DNA from: Hygrocybe punicea
Taxonomy: Eukaryota > Basidiomycota > Agaricomycetes > Agaricales > Hygrophoraceae
Assembly: GCA_963556145.1 (NCBI GenBank)
Contig: OY744470.1
Coordinates: 992,001-1,056,000 of the forward strand
Direction: 5' to 3'
Length of the DNA: 64,000 nucleotides
Position numbers and translations under genes: made by a program. Position 1 is the first letter of the stretch. Every line of letters starts with the position of its first letter. Shown one piece after another: positions 45,481 to 57,422 of this stretch. The notes beneath the pieces are model-generated. The model was not told the origin of the DNA. It made no database searches and saw only the letters and a program-made list of their open reading frames with translations.

Positions 45481-47596
45481 TCAACACGAATCTTCCAACA
45501 CAAAGTCTTCCAACTTCTCCAACCGATCCACCAACTTTACCAACTTTTGCTCCAGAACCTTGAGGGCCTTAAGGGATAACAATGCTGACTCGAGCGCAAG
45601 CAATGTCGCAGCAGGTATGTCGTCAGTGGCAAACGTGGACGTTGGTAGTGTGCCCGACAAGGGTGTAGTGGGTACAAAGTCATGGAGCGGCAGTGCATGG
45701 GCATAGCAGGACGGGGTCGAGCGCAGGGTCGTGGTATGGGCTACTGAATGGGCCTGCGAGGCTCCATGGGGTGGATCGTGGGCATGCAGGGTTGACTGGG
45801 GTAGTGGGTGACATGGTGTGTTGGGGGCATCGAAGAGGGACAGGGCCGGACTCGTTTGGGACGGGAGGGGGCCATACAGAGGTGTGGGGGCGTGAACGTG
45901 GGCGTAGGGGCTAGTCCATGGGTCCATTGGGGGCTCGAACATGGCGGGGGCGGCTTGTATGGCATCACGGAGGGTGATATGGGGGTCCTGGCGGTGGTAC
46001 GCGGCTGCCGGGGGTCGAAACAAGAGCGGAACGGGGGCGGATGTGGCGGAATTGGTCAAAAACAAGGTATGTTTGGGGCTGGCGCGGGTTTCTGGGGACG
46101 GCGGGGGCTCAGACGGCGGGGGCTCAGACGGCGGGGGCGTGTCATGGATGGCCTCTGGGGATGACGGCGAGGGTGGAGACGTGGACGGCTGGCGACACAA
46201 GGGTGAAACGAGGGCGGATACGCTGGGACAGGTCAAAAATGGCGTCCGTTGAGTGTCGGCACGGTTTTCTGGAGATGGCGCGGGGACAGACGGCGGGGGC
46301 GTGTAACGGTTCGCCTCTAGGGACGACGTCGAGGCCGTGGACGCGAACGCGGGGCAAAACGGGGGGTGAAACGGAGGCAGACGCGCCGGGACGCGTGGAA
46401 ATCGGCCTTGGGCGCGCGCGGAGGCGTTTTCCTGGGGATGGTGCGCGTTCAAACGACGGGTGTACGTCGTGGCTTGCATCCGGGGACGACGGAGAGGGCG
46501 TAGACGCTGACGGCAGGTGAAATGGGAGTGGAATGGGGGCAGAAACGGGGGCCGATGTTGAAAACGGCGTCTGCGGGGCGCTAGCGCGGATTCCTGGGGA
46601 CGACACGGGCTCAAACGGTGGGGGCATGTCACGGCTGGCCTCTTTGGACGACGGCGAGGGCGTAGACGGTGACGGCGGGCGAAACGAGGGCGAAACGGAG
46701 GTGGTTGTGTCGATACGCGTGTTTTCGACGCGTTGGGGCGCGTGGGCGGGTCGTCCTGAGGCTGGCGAGGGCGCAGACGGTAGGGGTGCATCACGGTTCG
46801 TCTCTGGGGACGACAGCGTGTCCGTAGGTGCAAATGGGGTTCCATTTGAGCCGGAGACGAGGGGGGACGCGTCGATACGCGTGTTAACGTTGCGTTGGCG
46901 CGCGCGGACGCGTTTTCCTGCACGGGAACCGTGGAAACGGCGAGGAGGGGCGTACCTGGGACTGCACATGCAACAGCCGTTGCAATGCGCGCGCTTTCCT
47001 TCGACTACCGGGTCTCCGTTACTCGTTTCCTGCGCGAGACGCGCTCCATGTTGGACGGGTTCGTTGCGGCCATTCTGGGGCTTTCCGGGTGCGGTTTTTC
47101 GAGCGGGATCTGTGGGGGGTCGTCTTCCGAGTCCGTTGGTGGTGTTTAAATGCGTGTGGGGGGCAGGACTAGTGTAAATAAATGGAAATGCGAAGGGGTG
47201 GGCATGTTGAACACCATGTGACGTGGCCGTGACGCCGTGACAAAAAGGCCAAAAGGCCGAGTGCTGCAGCCCTGGAGGTGCGACTGGTACGAAATAACCA
47301 TACGTAGGTGTCAGAATCATTGGAAATGGGCCTAGGAGTTGCTGAGCGACTGGAGAGGCTTGAAATGCTGCCGAATATGGCGCACTGTTGGCTATGGGGC
47401 GCTGTTGCTGCCAGAAAGAGGTGTAAAATGCCAAAAATGGCAAAGGCAAAGAGGGAAAGGTGAAGTGAGCTTGACAGTCCTCGCGGTGGGCTCCAGATGT
47501 GGTGAACGCTGCCTGGGTAGGCGCGGATTCGTTGTGCGAGTCCGTTGTCAGTGGGATAGAAACCCAAAAACTCTTCTTGTTTGTAACTATGTACAC
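45481..47596 (-). CDS. Pro/Ser/Arg-rich repeat protein ORFs of the LTR element
   Basis: Two long minus-strand frames, 47596-46142 and 46923-45481, overlap and together cover the element's inside. They probably represent one original frame broken by a frameshift between about 46900 and 46150. The first part has Tyr/Phe/Pro-rich sequence (PFPMILTPTYGYFVPVAPPG). The middle is a chain of 35-45 residue repeats built on PSPSSPEASRDxPPPFExxPSP and RTPFxTxxSVSAPxxxPFxPP. The end is a short coiled coil (LKVLEQKLVKLVDRLEKLED) ending at stop 45481. The coil could oligomerise a gag-like protein; this is inference. No enzymatic motif. Confidence 0.55.
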
Positions 47597-47734
47597 AAGC
47601 CACTATATAGGTACTGTATAGTATCTATAAATGGAATGTGGTAAAGAAATGGTGAAGTGAAATTGTAAAGAAGATAAGAACTGTAACAATAGAAAATAAG
47701 AGAATACGCACACAGAGAGATATCAATCTCTACA
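47498..47734 (-). repeat. LTR (237 bp), right copy
   Basis: See the left copy. The 5' LTR for the minus-strand element. Confidence 0.92.
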
Positions 47735-49250
47735 CCGATCCTGTCTCACTCCAAGTCCTTAGATCTCTGCCTAAACACACAAAATCTATGAAGCCCCTGG
47801 TTGGTCTCATTGGAGACTGGCAGACCAAAGTCATACCTGGCCCACCGGCAGCAAATTCCCGGTCAAGTTTCAACTTGAACTCTCAGTCGATGCCATTGAC
47901 CAGCATTAGCAATAACTCAGATGCGATGTTTCAAAGTGGTGGGATTATTAGCGACAATGAAGATGACATTGTATTCATCGGCCCTACCATCAAATCCGAG
48001 CCGGGTTCTGCCACTGGCAAGCCTCCTGTAAGTGCCTTGTACTATTGTTCTCTTATGTTACTATTGTTCTCTTTAGCCTCCGGTTCTGGCCCAAGTTTGG
48101 GCCACTGCTACTGCAGCCAATCAATCCATACAGAATCCCAAGGACAGGAAGGGCAGGAAGGGAAAGACGACCCTGAGTGAACTCCCCAGTTGAACAATCA
48201 TGAAGTTTGGTGCGATTCTCATACCCAACATCAAGGCATACATGGGATCCTATTCCTGCCTGGGTCGAACCTGATCTAGGCATCATCAAGGCCTTGTGGG
48301 CCGAGACCAACATTGGCATAGAGTGTGGATGGGGAAATGACAACCCTGTCCACTTGTTGGTACGTGACATGTACATGCTCGTGATGAACTGATTGCTAAC
48401 TGTCTCAAGATTGGCTATCATCTCGAATCTTGGCACCACGCATTTGCACAGCATGCCATGGTTGCTGTCAGGACCCTGCTCACCAGCAACCTGTCCACCA
48501 CCACAGAAGAGCATGCCAAATTGGCAAAGGAGTTTTTGGGATCCAACATGGTCAACCACCCTTTTTACTGGAAACACTGAGATTATGGGAAAAAATTAGT
48601 GCATTCAGGTGATAAGGTGGCTAATTCTGCTGACATATGTTCTAGCCTTTTCAATCTGACATCATTACATACATGCTGTCATCGCATCTCAGGGACACGA
48701 AGCACACAAACAACTGCCTGTATCGGGAGGCATGGCCAATGGGCACACTCATTTTAGCGATCCAAGTGGTAAAATGATGAATCGCCTCTTTGTATTGTTT
48801 AATCTAATCTGTTGTTTTCTAGGTCACTCGAGCTTTCTATTGCTGGACCACAGGTGAGGAAGTGGTGCCATCAAACAGGCTTGGCCATTTTTCACAGGAG
48901 AACTATGGCAACCAAGAGGTTCTTGGTGCAAATGGCCAGATCAAATCTGAGAAGTGGGCTTCTGCCCTGATCCCATTGGTTAAAAAATTGACCTCAAAAC
49001 AGTGGTTCGATATCACGGCTGCTGCAAAACAGTTTGCATTTGACACTAGGAGTGAATCGTCCGGTGAGACGATGTCTGCCCATGTCAGCGATAACGATGG
49101 CTTTGTACTTGTGCAATCGGATTCTGACACTGAAGGTGGGCAATTTGATCCCGACGCTGAAGGTGGGTCTTGTTTTGGTGTTGCAGCTTATACATACACA
49201 CTGACACGAATTTTACAGACTAGCCAGCAACTTTAACTGCAAAATGTGCC

Positions 49251-50188
49251 AATGCACTTGCCTCATAACAATTTCATAGTTCCATGCTTCATAGTTATCC
49301 TGGACTTTGATTGCCCCCCCTCTCAATAAAATATATTGCTGTTTTTGATACCCCCAATGATCTGAAATTGACCGAAAGCTCAGAATGAAATCAAAAAGCA
49401 CATGGTGCTTATATGAAAGATATACTGCTTATTGAGCTTTTATTGTCTTAGAAAAGCTGGCTGAGCTCAAATTAGCGGACCGACCCTGCTAATTTAAGCT
49501 GGCCCGGCTTTTAGCTTTTCATGCTTTTCATGCTTAAAAAAGCTGAATAAGCTCCCTAAAGCAGATTTGTAAATCTACTGATGCGAGAGTCTGTATACAT
49601 TGGAGATGAAGGCAAAGGTGACAGTGAAGGTGACAGTGAAGGTGAAGATAATTATGCGATTAATATGGATTCCTGAAACAAGGAGTTAGTAACTATGAGT
49701 GAGTATTTGCTGAGTAGAGACGTAGCTGAAGATGGAGATGAGGTGAAGATGGAGGTGAAGGTGAAGGTGATGAAGAGAAGATGAAAGTGACTAGGAGATT
49801 GATGAGAACTACTAAAAACATAATAATTAACTGAAAGTGACATTTGCTGAACATGATTGTATATCTGAACATATAAGCATTCCCAAGACTACTAAAAAAT
49901 AATAAAGGATTCTGATCAGAATACTTAGAATCATTGTTACACTTTAAAATACTGGATTAATGAGAAAACGATAGCCCAGTCCAATAGTAACCTACAGTAG
50001 TATTCAACTAAGTCAAGACATACACAAATGTGAATTTTTGTTGAACCACATAGTGGGATCTTGTTCTATGAGTAAGATCTGAGAGAGTTCCAAGTAGATG
50101 CTAATAAAAACTTGGTGTTCTTAACAACAGTTGTATTAAATAAAATATAAGCAAAACAATGGAAAAATGTTGACTTGTTGGTGGGAAT
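49251..50188. other. AT-rich non-coding stretch
   Basis: Contains GGTGAAGGTGA-type purine-rich repeats (49605-49770). No gene was recognised. Confidence 0.5.
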
Positions 50189-50575
50189 TTGGTGGGATTC
50201 CATGTGAAATCCCACTGGGAATAAAATGGTCTCTTAGTCTTCAAGCAAGCCCTATGAGATTAGAATGCTAGATATAGTCTTATATTAGCATTAACATTGA
50301 TATTGAAGGGGAAAAACTCAAAAAACCAAAAAAACCCAGTGCATTTCGACTTTTTATGTGGACTCCATGTGGAATCCATGTGGAATCCCACTAGAAATAA
50401 AATTTTCTATTGGTCTTGAACTAAGCCCTGCAAGTGTTAAATGCTAGATATAGTGGGATATTTGCAATAGCATTGATATTGGAAGAGAAAAAGTCAAAAA
50501 AGTCAAAAAAACCTGGTGTATTTTGACATTTTATGTGGAATCCATGTGGAGTCCATGTGGAGTCCACATTGTCCC
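50189..50575. repeat. Imperfect tandem repeat, ~180-190 bp period
   Basis: Two diverged units, each with a CCATGTGGAATCCCACT-type start, a GCTAGATATAGT middle and a GAAAAAGTCAAAAAA end. The start of a third lies at 50533. Confidence 0.7.
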
Positions 50576-50589
50576 AGTGGGAATACATG

Positions 50590-51900
50590 GTAAAGGGTAA
50601 AATACTGGAGTTGGCTGTAGATTGTTCGGTTGGCCTTTGTACTCATGAGCTTTGTAAAGCTTTCTATTTTTGGCTTGAATATCATTCATTGACACCCCAT
50701 CTCGCAACTGGGCAAGAGCTACAGCCTGGACAAAGGGACGGAGGGGCATATCAGGCTTTCGCATAAGTACTGCTTCCTTACACTATGTGCAAAAAGGCAT
50801 TTTGTCACCGTACAAATACTTAGATAATATGATTCCAAAATCTATATTTGGACATGCCCGACATGAGTTTCCAAATATGCAAATAAAGTAAAAAATTCAT
50901 TATGGATTTTGAGGAGCACAAAATATGTTGTGAAAACAATAAATGAATATTGAATGCAGATTTGTATGTGGGTAAGCCTTTTTGTATGCTCTAAATTGTA
51001 TACCAAATTCCAAATTTGGTGGAAACAAACAGATTAACTTTGAAGCTCTATGAAATACAAAAGGCCAGGTTACCATATGGAGTACCGGAGTTGTCTTATG
51101 GAGTACTGAAGTTACTCCATATGGTAACCCAGCCTTTTGTATTTCGTAGAGCTTCAAAGTTAATCTTTTTGTTTCCACCAAATTTGGAATTTGGTATACA
51201 ATTTAGAACACACAAAAAGGCTCACCCACATACAAATCTACATTCAATATTCATTTATTGTTTTCACAATGTATTTTGTTCTCCTCGAAATCTATAATGA
51301 ATTTTTTACTTTATTTGCATATTTGGAAACTCATGTCAGGCATGTCCAAATATAGATTTTGGAATCATATTATTTAAGTATTTGTACGGTGACAAAATGC
51401 CTTTTTGCACGTAGTGTTACACGCATCATTATGTTCCAAATAACCACGTACACGTAAAACATGTTGGGTGGCAATGACCATGGTAATCTCCACATGTGCC
51501 ATACACCCCACGAACTCGAAGGGATTATGTTGGCGCTTCACACCATCCTGAGCACGGTCATACCCACAATCACTGACAAAAGTTCCAATAAGTTTGAAGC
51601 ATGATTTTATAAGTACTGACTATTGCAACAGGACACGCTTTTGAGAACCAAGACTCTTCCCACCTGTCCATTCCCATTTGATACTCCATCAGCTTCCCAG
51701 GCTCTCATGCACATCCAAATCAAGACCATGAGTGACCAATAGTGTCTTGGCATTGGATTGACTCTGTTCATCCACGGTATAAATAAAATCTGAGACTGTA
51801 TTGGATGCATAAAGGTTGGTGATGTAGGTCATCTGAGCATGATTAAGGGTGAGATGCTCATTATAGAGATGTGCTGCTTGGCTGCGTGCACCCAATGAAG
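50590..51900 (-). pseudogene. Fragment resembling a fungal MULE-like transposase N-terminus
   Basis: Minus-strand text on both sides of the palindrome fits one reading: ARSQAAHLYNEHLTLNHAQM (51880), then LIGTFVSDCGYDRAQDGVKR and VGCMAHVEITMVIATQHVLR with VRGYLEHNDAC (51570-51430). After the insert come RKPDMPLRPFVQAVALAQLR and GVSMNDIQAKNRKLY (50760-50640). Agaric MULE-type transposases have a similar HNxxC, HP..V..AL.QL..G, I..KNR order. The catalytic region is absent. Family assignment is tentative. Confidence 0.4.
50776..51421. repeat. Fold-back palindrome inserted in the MULE-like fragment
   Basis: Arms of about 310 bp (50776-51085 and 51110-51421) are reverse complements with few differences, sharing CACCGTACAAATACTTA, TCCAAATATGCAAATAAAGT and GTATACCAAATTCCAAATTT. 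The outer ends read TTACACTATGTGC / GCACGTAGTGTTA. A 25-bp centre separates the arms. It has no coding potential and interrupts the reading of the MULE-like fragment. Confidence 0.9.
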
Positions 51901-52633
51901 TTCTTTCACCTGCGGCTTATTCAGGGGTGTAGTTGGCAAAACGCACTTGGTACTGTGCAGGACGGGGCTTGCCAGAACGTGAGATATTGGATCTTGAAGC
52001 CATTAGTTGTCATGTCAAGTCAACATTAAAATTTTTATTACTGTCCTCCTTTACATTAATACTATGCTCCTAAGTCTAGGAATGCATCTGCATCCAAACA
52101 TGGCTATTTTTGGTATCCATTGCACTCAAAGCTAACTGGCCTGCCATGTTCTTGCGTTTGCCCATCCTCACCATTGGGCCAGTGTTGGCCAACCAAGTTC
52201 GAGTGACGTGGTCCCTGCTTGTGCACGTGTGGGTAGCGCTCGCCAGGGGGGGTGGTTTGAAGCAGAGAAGGTGTGTGTTGCGTGAGGCTTGAAAGCCAAG
52301 TTTATTTTTATTGTTTTTATTTGGGAACGTTCAAGATCATCTAAGATCTTGTATTTTGGGGTTAATGATCTGATGGGATCTTGTTCTGCAAAAGGCAGGT
52401 CGTTGGGTCTGCTCTACCTCTGCATGGAGGTGGTGTTCGAAAGGGGTTTATTGTAAATTTGGTGCAACAACTAAGGCCTACATACATAGTCCTGATTCGA
52501 TGATTGTCTTTTGACACTGGTGATCTTGGCTACAGTTTAGATGCTCTGTGCCTCTATCTTCGACATCCACCGTCGCTTTTCACATGAGCTTCATTTCAGG
52601 AAGTCGTCGGAGCTCAGCATTCTAGCTGACCAC
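51901..52633. other. No recognisable gene
   Basis: Mixed sequence with no protein family signal, ending at the hAT-like copy 2. Confidence 0.5.
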
Positions 52634-53395
52634 TAAGGCATAGCACGAGTATGGGTTTACCCACGGTTATTCCAAAACAGGTAACACTGGTTCGGGTATG
52701 GTGTTCCGGTTTGCACACCTTGTCAAAACCATACCCATTATCCGCAGGTGACGGGTTTTCACGGGTCTGTCAACCAAGCCCCAAGGTAGGTTTTTTCTTT
52801 GTTATTTACTTTATTTTCACATTAATTTCTTTACTTTTGCTAAGTTTGCATGATATTTGCTACCACCACAACCGTGACAAGCGCAAACACAACAACAACA
52901 ACAACAACAAGAAAACCCATGAACAACAACAACAATGACAACCACGACAATGTGCATGCCAAAAACGGACCACCAAAGTCGTGATGGCGATGACAACAAC
53001 AGAAAGGAAAGCCAGGAGGGTGGTGCGCCCACCTACCAGCCCAGGTACATCCCCCCAAATTCAGTCCCAATGACATCAGCTAACGAGGGGAATGTATGAG
53101 GTGACAACAAAGAAGGACACAGCAACAAAAGTCCCACCTCGCAAACATGCCCCAGCTGCGTCAATTGACGTGCAGACACCCATGGAAAGTCCCCAGTCTA
53201 TCCAACCTTGCAAAAACAGACAGAGCGCATCAATTGATGTGTCCCTGTTCTTCGTGAGGTTGTTGGGATGGGACATGGTGGGTACCTGCAAATAACAGGT
53301 ACGGTGTGTACCCATAATCAGAGAGGGTACAGGTTCCACGGGTACGGGTCTGGTGTCAGGAATTCTGACCCATGGTATACCCATGCTATGCCTTA
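52634..53395. mobile_element. hAT-like non-autonomous element, copy 2
   Basis: Ends TAAGGCATAGCACGAGTATG and, inverted, TAAGGCATAGCATGGGTATA. The flanking 8-bp pair CTGACCAC (52626-52633) / CCGACCAC (53396-53403) differs at one base. It shares a ~38-bp block, GCCAGGAGGGTGGTGCGCCC onward (53010-53047), with copy 3. It also shares a CGTCAATTGACG-like palindromic motif. No transposase. Confidence 0.82.
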
Positions 53396-53403
53396 CCGAC
53401 CAC

Positions 53404-54860
53404 CGACATACCACTCAAATATGAATTCACCACCCTCCTATGCATCCAGTATTACACAGTCTGAGCCTCATGAGCGCGTTCGTGCATGGAGTGAGGGTGT
53501 CCAGACCATTGCATCGACCATCACGGAAAGCATTGTGGATCTGTTAGATACAGCGACTGTGACTGGGACTTCTGCTGAAGTTGCAAATGGGCTTTATCAT
53601 AATTGTTTGTATCACTCAAAGCCATGCTTAATGATCTATCCCAGCTATTACTTTACTGCAGTATAATATTGGGTCTACACCGAAGATGGAATCATACAAT
53701 CCAAGCAGCCCATCAATCACAACAATCAGTATTTAGGTGTAATGCGACAGAATAAGCCGAAGGTTTTACTTCACAAGACGGTTTTAGAGAAAGGGGCTTA
53801 GGTTCTGAAGGCAGTCAATCTTGGAATAAGGGGAAGTGATTGAGTAGCAAGTGATACGAAATTTAAAGTCTTCAGTACAAGCTGAAAGTAGACTACTTAT
53901 ATAGTCCAAGGGAGTGGCTATGTTATGAGGAAAGGGATAGGGGCTATGTGCCGTAGCATATGGTGATAAGGGATGAAACATGAATGAAAGGAGATAACAT
54001 ACAGCATTTGTCATATGATACAACTAAGCGGAGGGAAAAGGCAATGCATATGTGAAAGGAATGACTAAAGATAGCGAAAGAGGAGAGGGAAAGGAAAAAG
54101 GAAAAAGTAAGCACATCTTAGCTAAGAAATCGTAACATTAGGACACATCAATGCTAATTTTGTTCCACCACCTCACACGGTCACTTCAATCAAACAATGT
54201 ATTTCCAATGTTGAGATGATAAAGGACCATACAGGCACCAAACTGTTCACTTCTGCATCAAGTGTGGCTCCTATGAATGAGGTTGACCATGTTGAAATCC
54301 TCACTGGAGAAGGACCTGAGGTTGACCTCAGAACAGCCACTCACCCTCATAGATGCTTCATACAGGGAAACTGAAAGCACGGCAATGAGTACAACTGGGA
54401 CTTGTGTTAACATTGCTAATGGGCCTTACTGTAAGCACTGATATCGTTCAAAGCTGTGCTTAATGATCTACCTCAGCTATTGTTTTCTGCAGTATTCTAT
54501 TGTCTCTACACTGAAGACAGAATCATACCATCCAAGCAGCCTGTCGATCCTGGCAATCCATATTTAGGACGCATTGATGCCAATATTGTTACACCACCCC
54601 ACATGGTTGCCTCACTCATATGATGTATTTCCAAAATCAAGAAGACAATCAACTATACTCACAATAACCTTTTTATTTCTGCATTGGGTGCTGCTCCCAT
54701 GACTAAGAGTGACCTGGTTGAGATCCTCATGGAAGAATGCCCAGTGTCAACAGCAGGACAGCCATTTGCTCTCATCATAACTACTAAATTGAGAATGAAA
54801 TGGTCATTTCGTGAGTATGTAATGCTTGTGGATCCAACAGTCACATTCATCTAGTATCCA
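53404..54860 (+). pseudogene. Tandemly duplicated decayed gene fragment, unknown family
   Basis: The segment around 53590-53745 plus 54138-54300 is repeated at 54420-54730 with ~80% identity by eye. Both carry a LNDLxQLLF/YYFTAV, IIQSKQPI, then PPHTVTSIKQCISNVE-type order. I recall this order from a large uncharacterised agaric protein family. Stops break every frame, so it is not functional. The first unit is interrupted by a solo LTR. Confidence 0.5.
53738..54137. mobile_element. Solo LTR (400 bp)
   Basis: Starts TGTAATGCGACAG, ends AAATCGTAACA (TG...CA), and is flanked by the 5-bp duplication TTAGG (53733-53737, 54138-54142). The neighbouring tandem unit shows the uninterrupted site (ATTTAGGACGCATTGATGC at 54562). 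No internal region is present, so it is a recombination product of a full element. Confidence 0.85.
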
Positions 54861-55861
54861 GACTCCACGAGTCCCGACTGGTTAAGTTATGAGGTAGATG
54901 AAATACTACAGATGGGTGGGGTGATCTGGCTAGCTCATCAGGGTATTGTTGTGGTGATGATGTGTCAAGTCTTTTAGCAACTGATATCTCACAGACAATG
55001 CCTATGAAGCACGGAATTCTGAAGGAGAAGTTGGATGTGAGTCAAAACCCGTTTCCTGTCATAGAAGCTGACCACTGTTCTGTGCAGATGTCTCAGTGTC
55101 AGTGATCTGATTTATCCTTTTAATTGAAATGCTGAGGGAGATCTTCTGCTTCTTCTGGCAGTTCAAATTGTGAGGTTGTAACTCGTCAGCAAATCTACAA
55201 GTCCTTTTTGGGCTTTCGTGTGGGCTCTTTTCGTGCCTTGGGCTTGCATGCCTTGGGTGTTTTTCGTACCTCGGGCTTTCGTGCCTTGGGCTCTTTTCGT
55301 GCCTTGGGCTTTCATGCCTTGGGATTTTTTCATACCTTGGAGTTTCGTGCCTTAGGCTCTTTTCATGCCCTGCATTTGTGCCTTGGGCTCTTTGTGAGTT
55401 CTTGTTTTTGTGCCTTGTTGGGCTGTTTTCATGCTTGCCCTTAGGTCTTTGTTCTTATGCCTATATTTTTCATCCTCAGCTGGAAATCTCAGTTTCTTTT
55501 TACTCTTTCGTTGGATTTTTTATATTTTTTATATTTTTCATATCTTTGTTTATTTTTTATTTGGCTTGCATCCTGGTAGCTAAGTAAAATACATTTACTG
55601 AATCAGTTTTAATTGAAGTCCTGTTGGTGATAAAATTATAGAAACATTGTGATCAATAAGCTTACACTTCTGAGTGTTCACAAAAAAATAATGCCCTGCT
55701 TTGATAGCATAGTTGTTTAGAAATGAGGAACTCATCCAAAAGCAATACTGGTTAGGATGTTCAGACACCCGGCACAGACTCAATATGTACTTCGGTTGGT
55801 GTTTGATGGTAGTCAGATGTCAGCAAAATGATTGCGCTTCCTGTGAGGACTGCTGCCCTCC
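54861..55861. other. No recognisable gene
   Basis: Contains the GTGCCTTGGGCT repeat (55207-55445) and a T-rich stretch (55490-55570). No gene was recognised. Confidence 0.5.
55207..55445. repeat. Degenerate short tandem repeat
   Basis: Around ten imperfect units of TTTTCGTGCCTTGGGC with a period near 20 bases. Confidence 0.8.
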
Positions 55862-56848
55862 TAGTGTATTGCACGGGTATGGGTAAACCCGTGGGTTTTG
55901 CCACGGGTACAGCCACAGGTGCGGGTACGGGTACAGCAATTTGTACCCGTGCGATTACCCATACCCACGATGGGTAACCCGTGTACCCGTGACATTCAGT
56001 CACATGAATGACGCGTCGGGTTCAACAGCAACCGCAACAATCCAACGTGGCACGACAACAAGATGATAGAAGACCATGGTGACGAAGACCATGACGATGG
56101 CAATGGAGAGGATGGCCAGGAGGGTGGTGCGCCCACCTACCAGCCCAGGTACGTATTCAGATTCTACTTCCATTGACATGGACTAATTCCATACCTCGCG
56201 AACACGCCCTGACACGTCAACTGACGCGTCGACGTCGTTCGCGAGGTAACAGGCACCAAGCAGGACAATGGGGCTCAAGACTTATCCCAGGCCCCTGCAT
56301 ACCGGTCGGCAATGGGCCAGAGCGCCCGAAGACATCCACCCCCGTTCACCTTGTGTCCATGCCAAGCGAAGAAAGACCAGGGGTGTAGTGCACCCACTCC
56401 CCGGTCGCCAGGTGAGTTTGTCACTGGAAATTCCACCAGCCCACACGTCCACCAGCCCAGGCATCCACCGGCCCACGTGTCCACCAGCCCACGCATCCAC
56501 CGGCCCAGGCGTCCACCAGCCCAGGGGTCCAACGATGCAATCACCCTGGCTTTGCGCCCACCTCCCACCAACTACGCTGCACCAGGCCCGCACCCATCCC
56601 ACCTCACGCTCACACGGTGTGTGTCAATTGACACATGTCCGGTGTCGCAAGGTCAAAGGGCTGCATGTCCGGTGTCGTGAGTGTGAGACCCGCGGGTTAC
56701 CCACTACAGGTACGGGTATGGGCCGGGTACGGGTAGGAAAAAAAAGACCCGGCACAAAACCAGTACCTGCAGTGACGGGTACAGGTATTCATGGGTACGG
56801 GTACGGGTATCCCCAAAAGTACATGGGGGTTACCCGTGCAATACACTA
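55862..56848. mobile_element. hAT-like non-autonomous element, copy 3
   Basis: Perfect 18-bp inverted ends TAGTGTATTGCACGGGTA and a perfect 8-bp target duplication TGCCCTCC (55854-55861 and 56849-56856). Dense GGGTACGGGTA subterminal repeats lie inside both ends (55870-55990 and 56690-56830). It shares the GCCAGGAGGGTGGTGCGCCC block with copy 2. The middle has CCACCAGCCCA tandem repeats (56440-56530). No transposase. Confidence 0.9.
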
Positions 56849-57422
56849 TGCCCTCCTGTGGGTTGCCACTTATCGGAGGTTGCCTTTGCAGCAAATGGTG
56901 GTATTATGCTTCAGTTTCATTCATGGGTCCATTCGGGCCAACCTGGTAAAACACATTGTCATTCAAGGCACATCTTCAAGCTTTTGGCGAAGAGGTAGGT
57001 TGGTAACCGACCCCTCTTTACTATGAGGTCAAACCTCGATAGTTTCCAACCCAGACACAGAGGAAGCAGCAGTCTGGAACCACACTTTGGGGGCCCCATG
57101 TTTTGACACTCCAAATTTCATTGCTCCACTTACTATCCTGGTAGACACATGAATTTTTCCAAGTCCAAAAACTAAACAAACTCATGTCTGTCATGCTTTA
57201 TGCAAACAGCTATAATCTACAAAAGGTTCTTTGGTTCTTTATAATGTCAGGAAGACGGAGTACCTGAATGAGCCCTATCATACACATGATGCAGAGGACC
57301 ATTGGCCCTGATGTGTGGGTGACTATTGATGTATGCTTGTTTTCTTCTTTCAACAACCTTCACTCCGGGATACCAAAGGAGGTTTTCATAGTTGTGAGCA
57401 GTTGGTTGTATAGAAGCATCAA
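56849..57422. other. Intergenic region
   Basis: No recognised gene. Downstream flank of the HNH-type gene. Confidence 0.5.

Larger units (their letters stand above)
45104..47734 (-). mobile_element. Non-autonomous LTR retrotransposon with Pro-rich repeat ORFs
   Basis: Two 237-bp LTRs (45104-45340 and 47498-47734) begin TGTGGTGAACGC and end ATCTCTACA and differ at one base seen (45312). CCGA flanks both sides (45100-45103, 47735-47738), a 4-bp duplication. On the minus strand, two bases inside the 47.5 kb LTR, lies TGGAGCCCACCGCGAGGACT, a TGG-start primer-site candidate, and the ORFs run on the minus strand. No reverse transcriptase, protease or integrase was seen. It interrupts the gene at 44502-49250. 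Length and layout resemble the nested element at 30864-33477, but LTR and ORF sequences differ. Confidence 0.85.
44502..49250 (+). pseudogene. Decayed gene of unknown function, split by an LTR element
   Basis: The plus-strand frames before the insertion (44502-44918: EEVVARKKKDKLQKVAKVAT; NTVDDLDSQSFFCEVKLD) and after it (47735-48180: LVGLIGDWQTKVIP; SDNEDDIVFIGPTIKSEPGS) fit one original gene. Further blocks follow: MKFGAILIPNIKAYMGSYS (48200), HAMVAVRTLLTSNLSTTTEEHA (48450), SSHLRDTKHTNNCLYREAWP (48680) and TRAFYCWTTGEE with NRLGHFSQENYGN (48830-48910). Stops and frame changes separate them. I recall similar text from a large uncharacterised agaric family but cannot give a role. Confidence 0.5.

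Noticed and set aside
45693..47177. Long plus-strand frames opposite the Pro-rich ORFs of the second LTR element
   Set aside because: Gly/Arg-rich mirror translations; the LTR element's primer-site candidate and the coiled coil support the minus strand.
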